Source of the DNA: Thermodesulfobacteriota bacterium
GTDB lineage: Bacteria > Desulfobacterota > WTBG01 > CAIYCZ01 > CAIRTM01
Direction: 5' to 3'
Length of the DNA stretch: 64,000 nucleotides
NCBI GenBank assembly: GCA_026415325.1
Contig: JAOAHH010000126.1
Location: forward strand, 1-64,000
Of this stretch, positions 60,543 through 64,000 are shown one piece after another. How positions within the stretch are numbered: position 1 is the first letter of the stretch; every line of letters starts with the position of its first letter. The notes below the pieces were generated by a model. The model did not search any database and had not been told where the DNA came from. It saw only the letters and a program-made list of their open reading frames with translations. The translations under genes were made by a program, and so were the position numbers.

Positions 60543-62294
60543 ATGGGACGCAAACCCAAAATCGAACAAGTAAAGCAACTCATCGACATCGGTAAGGAAA
60601 AAGGTTTTCTCACCTATGATGAGGTCAACGATGTCTTGCCGCCGGACATGGTCTCGCCCGATCAGATCGACGATCTGATGCTCATGTTCGGTGAGATGGA
60701 TATCGAAATCGTCGACTCTGGTCAAAACGTTCGGTTGCAGCAGCATAAGGTTGTAAAAGCAACCCCTGAGGAAGAAGAGATCAGCGATGATAAAGACTTC
60801 TATGGAAAAATCAACGATCCTGTCCGGATGTATCTAAAAGAAATGGGGGCCGTGTCGCTCCTTTCCCGTGATGAAGAAGTTGAAATTGCAAAACGCATTG
60901 AGGAAGGTGAGCGTGAAGTCCGCGAGGTCATCTTCAATTCTCCTTTGATGATTCGCGAAACACTCAACATTGCCGAACACCTAAAAAAGGGAACAAAATC
61001 GATCCGCGATGTCCTTGCAGATCTTGACGACGATGACAATGAAATTGATGAGGAAAACTACACCGCGGCATTTTTTGAGCGGGTGGAAAAAATAAAAAAA
61101 CTATATCAGGACATCGAACGGACAAAACAGTTTCTTACAACAAAAAAGGACATCGGTGAGGCAAGAAGAAAAACCCTTCAGCAAAAAATCGATGGCAGCA
61201 AGGAAATGCTTTTTTCCTTGTTTAAGGAGCTAAATCTTAAGAAAAAATATCTCGAAAAAATCGTGGCGCAGCTGCGATCCTTTCTTGAAAAGTTAGATTC
61301 CCTAGAGCGGCTTTGCAAAAAGGCGACGCAGAAAACTGGCCTTGATCCTAAAGAAATCCGGCGCCTGATTCGACAATGCAAAGACGATAAAAACGAGCAA
61401 CGCAAAATCAAACGAAAATACGGAATAACGTTTGAGGAGTTGTTGAATATTGAGAAAAACCTTCGTTTATATACGCGACAAATACATGACATCGAAATGG
61501 AATCAGGGCTTACCGTCGATGATCTTCGGTATGCAATTGAACGGATTGATCATGGAGAAAAGAAGGCAAAAATTGCCAAAGACGAGTTGGTGCGCTCCAA
61601 TTTGCGGCTCGTGGTAAGTCTTGCTAAAAAATATACTAATCGTGGACTTCAGTTTCTTGATCTTATTCAAGAGGGCAATATCGGTCTTATCAAAGCCGTT
61701 GAAAAATTTGAATATCAACGGGGGTACAAATTCAGCACCTATGCCACATGGTGGATCCGGCAGGCCATCACGCGCGCTATTGCCGATCAGGCGCGCACCA
61801 TCCGCATCCCGGTCCATATGATCGAAACGATCAATAAGCTCATCAGAACGTCTCGATATCTGGTACAGGAAAAGGGCAGGGAGCCCTCACCTGAGGAGAT
61901 CGCGGAAAAAATGGAATTGCCGCTTGAAAAGGTTCGCAAGGTTCTCAAAATTGCCAAAGAGCCTATTTCCTTAGAAACCCCGATCGGAGAAGAGGAGGAC
62001 AGCCATCTTGGCGATTTCATTGAGGACAAAAAAATAATCAATCCGCTGGATTCGGTAACCTATAAAAACTTGTCAGAGCAGACTCAAAGCGTTCTTGCAA
62101 CACTTACCCCTCGTGAAGAAAAGGTCTTGCGGTTGCGTTTTGGAATTGGCGAAAAAGCCGATCATACTCTTGAGGAAGTCGGAAGAGATTTTGATGTGAC
62201 GCGTGAGCGCATTCGCCAGATTGAAGCAAAAGCGTTGCGCAAGCTAAGGCATCCGATCCGCAACAAAAAATTGAAGAGCTTTGTTGAATATTAA
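60543..62294 (+). CDS. rpoD: Housekeeping RNA polymerase sigma factor RpoD
   Basis: This 583-residue group 1 sigma factor has region 1.1 (about residues 1-70, [12 protein letters not shown]), region 1.2 [11 protein letters not shown], a Lys/Glu-rich non-conserved insertion, and region 2 with [11 protein letters not shown]. The -10 reader is [11 protein letters not shown], identical to E. coli at Gln437 and Thr440. Region 4.2 has [28 protein letters not shown] precedes the ATG. The TTGACA/TATAAT-type promoters seen in the window fit this factor. Compare the alternative factor at 17831. Confidence 0.98.
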   Translation: MGRKPKIEQVKQLIDIGKEKGFLTYDEVNDVLPPDMVSPDQIDDLMLMFGEMDIEIVDSGQNVRLQQHKVVKATPEEEEISDDKDFYGKINDPVRMYLKEMGAVSLLSRDEEVEIAKRIEEGEREVREVIFNSPLMIRETLNIAEHLKKGTKSIRDVLADLDDDDNEIDEENYTAAFFERVEKIKKLYQDIERTKQFLTTKKDIGEARRKTLQQKIDGSKEMLFSLFKELNLKKKYLEKIVAQLRSFLEKLDSLERLCKKATQKTGLDPKEIRRLIRQCKDDKNEQRKIKRKYGITFEELLNIEKNLRLYTRQIHDIEMESGLTVDDLRYAIERIDHGEKKAKIAKDELVRSNLRLVVSLAKKYTNRGLQFLDLIQEGNIGLIKAVEKFEYQRGYKFSTYATWWIRQAITRAIADQARTIRIPVHMIETINKLIRTSRYLVQEKGREPSPEEIAEKMELPLEKVRKVLKIAKEPISLETPIGEEEDSHLGDFIEDKKIINPLDSVTYKNLSEQTQSVLATLTPREEKVLRLRFGIGEKADHTLEEVGRDFDVTRERIRQIEAKALRKLRHPIRNKKLKSFVEY

Positions 62295-62316
62295 TGCACC
62301 ACGTTTACCCGTGTGT

Positions 62317-62392
62317 GGGCTCATAGCTCAGCTGGTAGAGCCCCCGGCTCATAACCGGATGGTCCCAGGTTCGAATCCTGGTGAGCCCACCA
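62317..62392 (+). tRNA. tRNA-Met (anticodon CAT)
   Basis: This 76-base tRNA folds completely. The acceptor stem GGGCTCA pairs with TGAGCCC. Also present are U8-A9, D stem GCTC/GAGC, anticodon loop CTCATAA (anticodon CAT), variable loop TGGTC, T stem CCAGG/CCTGG with TTCGAAT, discriminator A and an encoded CCA. The G1:C72 pair excludes an initiator tRNA. Elongator Met is more likely than lysidine-modified Ile-CAT, which cannot be fully excluded. The outermost anticodon-stem pair is C27/A43, a mismatch. It lies 22 bases after rpoD. Confidence 0.97.
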
Positions 62393-62484
62393 TGTTTTTA
62401 TTCCCGTGCAACTATCACTGACAAATATTATGGATTTGCATACCCCAGTTACATGTCACACCATCTATACAACGGCCAGCATGC

Positions 62485-62516
62485 AATGCACCCTTTTATG
62501 GGGTGCATTTTTTTTT
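62485..62516 (+). terminator. Intrinsic terminator after rpoD/tRNA-Met
   Basis: AATGCACCC (62485-62493) pairs perfectly with GGGTGCATT (62501-62509) around a 7-base loop and is followed by a run of seven further T residues. This is the clearest intrinsic terminator in the window. It should end transcripts of the rpsU-dnaG-rpoD-tRNA unit and lies only about 35 bases before the next coding start. Confidence 0.85.
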
Positions 62517-62550
62517 GTATTACTATATCCTAACTACAAAGGAGCCAACG

Positions 62551-63288
62551 TTGAAACAACAACTCGAATTACTCTGCCGTATTCAAACCATTGACACAAA
62601 CATTTTCCGTTCAGAAGAACTCAAAAGAAAATACGCCGCTGAGCTGCAGGCGTTAGAAGAAGAACTCAAACGAACCGAAGAGCTCTATCATGCCGAGCAA
62701 GAACGTCAAAAACAATCCGAAAAAGAATTGTTGCGTCGTGAACGGGAGCTTGCCGAAGCACGAGACCTTAAGAAAAGAACAGAAGAAAAAATCATGGCGG
62801 TTAAAACCAATAAAGAATATCAGGCAGGCCTCCACGAGATTGAGATGATCAAACAGCAAATAAAGGAGAAGGAGGATGCAATCATAGATTCTATGGATGC
62901 CTGTGAAGCGGCAAAAGCAGCACTCCAAAAAGCAGCCGATGCCCTGGCTGCTGCCAAAGCGCAATGCAACGAAAAAAAGCATCGCCTTCAAAAAGAACTT
63001 GACGCCTATCTTGCTGAAATTGAACAGCAGAAAAAACAGCGCGAAGCGCTTGTTAAGGAGGTGGCCGTCGATCTTCTTGCCAATTATACGCGGTTGCTGA
63101 AGGTGAAAAACGGTCGTGCTCTTGCGCTTGCCGAAAACGAACAATGCACTGGATGTAGCATGAAAATACCGCCGCAAATATATAACGAAGTGGTTCTCGG
63201 TGAGTCCATAAAAACCTGCCCTAACTGCAACCGAATTCTCTATGTAGCATATACATCCGATAATGAAGCCCAACGACAATCTGCTTAA
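62551..63288 (+). CDS. Coiled-coil protein with C4 zinc ribbon (CdsZ/DUF164-like)
   Basis: This 245-residue protein is almost all Lys/Glu/Gln-rich coiled coil from about residue 5 to 190. It ends with a zinc ribbon: C-T-G-C-S-M-K-I-P-P near residue 206, and C-P-N-C-N-R-I-L near residue 229. This is the widespread C4-type zinc ribbon family, whose function is poorly known. The start is TTG at 62551, chosen because AAAGGAG is 6-7 bases upstream and the frame above it crosses the terminator. mutS follows after 117 bases that show nothing recognisable beyond a short inverted repeat. Confidence 0.85.
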   Translation: MKQQLELLCRIQTIDTNIFRSEELKRKYAAELQALEEELKRTEELYHAEQERQKQSEKELLRRERELAEARDLKKRTEEKIMAVKTNKEYQAGLHEIEMIKQQIKEKEDAIIDSMDACEAAKAALQKAADALAAAKAQCNEKKHRLQKELDAYLAEIEQQKKQREALVKEVAVDLLANYTRLLKVKNGRALALAENEQCTGCSMKIPPQIYNEVVLGESIKTCPNCNRILYVAYTSDNEAQRQSA

Positions 63289-63405
63289 GGTAAGAACGCG
63301 CACGCCGCATGGTGCCAACTTTCAGTTGCGACCATCTCTCAAGCACCGTGGCACATCTGTGTTCTGCGCTCATCCGGCTGGCCATAAGTAGAAAAGGTAA
63401 CAACT

Positions 63406-64000
63406 ATGTCGCTGACACCGATGCTGCAACAGTACCAAGCGCTGCGCGCAAGGCTTCCGAAAGATACCATCCTTTTTTTTCGGCTCGGCGATTTTTATGA
63501 AATGTTTTTTGAAGATGCCCGTCAGGCGGCTACATTCCTTGATATTACCCTGACAAGTCGGGACGGTGGGGCTGCCGGAAAGGTACCGATGTGTGGTGTG
63601 CCGTATCATGCCGCTCAAGGATATATTAACCGCCTGACACGGAACGGATTCAAGGTTGCCATTTGTGAGCAAGTTGAAAACCCAAAGTTCGCAAAAGGGA
63701 TCGTAAAACGAGAAATCGTCCGCATCATCACCCCCGCCACCAACCTCGAGGACGATAGCACGAATACCCGCTTCAACTATATCGCAAGCATTGCTCCCGG
63801 GAAAAAAAACGTTGGTTTTGCCTATCTGGATCTGGGGACAGGCGACTTTTCGGTTGGCGAATACTCATGCATGCAAGAACTTGAAGATGAGCTAGCTCGG
63901 CTCCAACCCCAAGAATGCGTAGTGCCTGTATCGTTTGACACAAACATATGCAAAGGATTTTTCTCCGAAGCACGACCGGTGATTACAGAGTATGAAGCAT
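63406..64000 (+). CDS. mutS: DNA mismatch repair protein MutS, 5' part
   Basis: The frame is open from the ATG at 63406 to the window edge (198 codons). The N-terminal mismatch-recognition domain is clear: L-G-D-F-Y-E-M-F-F-E-D-A contains the F-x-E element that stacks on the mispaired base. This is followed by G-K-V-P-M-C-G-V-P-Y-H-A-A, V-A-I-C-E-Q-V-E and I-V-K-R-E-I-V-R-I-I-T-P. GAAAAGG precedes the start. The ATPase and clamp domains lie outside the window. Confidence 0.96.
   Translation, partial: MSLTPMLQQYQALRARLPKDTILFFRLGDFYEMFFEDARQAATFLDITLTSRDGGAAGKVPMCGVPYHAAQGYINRLTRNGFKVAICEQVENPKFAKGIVKREIVRIITPATNLEDDSTNTRFNYIASIAPGKKNVGFAYLDLGTGDFSVGEYSCMQELEDELARLQPQECVVPVSFDTNICKGFFSEARPVITEYEA

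Noticed and set aside
63289-63405. An RNA gene (for example RNase P RNA) between the zinc-ribbon gene and mutS
   Set aside because: The gap is only 117 bases, far too short, and lacks the conserved core. Only a five-base-pair repeat is visible.
1-64000. Insertion sequences, prophage, CRISPR arrays, attachment sites, replication origin
   Set aside because: No transposase, integrase, phage gene, regularly spaced repeat or DnaA-box cluster was seen. Coding is continuous, with housekeeping genes at several points.

Overview
The window looks like one contiguous chromosomal segment of a Gram-negative bacterium. Evidence for an outer membrane: a heptosyltransferase, a WaaP-like kinase, a LABN protein, two ArnT-like transferases and an O-antigen ligase. 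It probably comes from an uncultivated, largely anaerobic lineage; I cannot name the phylum because there is no rRNA here. No insertion sequence, prophage or CRISPR array is visible, and no gene-free stretch exceeds about 300 bases. The longest gaps (about 160-230 bases) hold promoters or leaders, or nothing I can identify.

1-10373 (all minus strand): an envelope/LPS modification island. In transcription order it encodes an isoprenylcysteine-methyltransferase-like protein, a GT2 polyprenyl-phosphate glycosyltransferase, a LABN protein, two GT39 (ArnT-like) transferases flanking a degenerate secreted nuclease-fold protein, a WaaP-like kinase, an OmpR-type regulator with its histidine kinase, purB, and a GT9 heptosyltransferase cut by the window edge. 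10601-16485 (plus): a DsbA/FrnE-like oxidoreductase, a CtaB-like prenyltransferase, two unrecognised secreted proteins and bioF-bioH-bioC. 16497-20313 (minus): dapB, a small TRASH/YHS membrane protein, an alternative sigma-70 factor with changed -10 recognition residues, a lipoprotein and a GT2. 20516-23224: dtd and a small membrane protein (plus), a polyprenyl diphosphate synthase and a ComF protein (minus).

23483-30548: a branched-chain amino acid type ABC transporter (livHMGF, no livK) followed by two phenylacetate-CoA ligase paralogues. The first has lost both its adenylation loop and its C-terminal catalytic lysine. A convergent NMT1-like binding protein has no signal peptide. 30587-34437 (minus): a 906-residue O-antigen-ligase/TPR fusion and a GT4. 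34647-41726 (plus): a secreted unknown and an M64 metallopeptidase behind a strong promoter, then a fumarylacetoacetase-family hydrolase, 2-oxoacid dehydrogenase E1 alpha and beta with no E2/E3, a phosphotriesterase-like hydrolase and a TrmB effector domain without its DNA-binding domain.

41868-47740 (minus): a CrtI-like oxidoreductase, ybeY, a 7TMR-HD (PgpH-type) phosphodiesterase, phoH and yjbQ. 47944-52756 (plus): rpsP-khpA-trmD-rplS-rnhB-yraN and a class A penicillin-binding protein; rimM is missing from its usual place. 52792-55466 (minus): an M48 lipoprotein protease and an Rsm22-like methyltransferase. 55576-64000 (plus): rsmI, ptsI, then the macromolecular synthesis cluster rpsU-dnaG-rpoD, tRNA-Met, a zinc-ribbon coiled-coil protein and the 5' part of mutS.

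Nothing here is a proven new system. The best leads are the active/degenerate CoA-ligase pair next to a transporter lacking its binding protein, the alternative sigma factor, the orphan E1 cluster with its TPP-box-like leader hairpin, and the LPS-modification island with its own two-component system.
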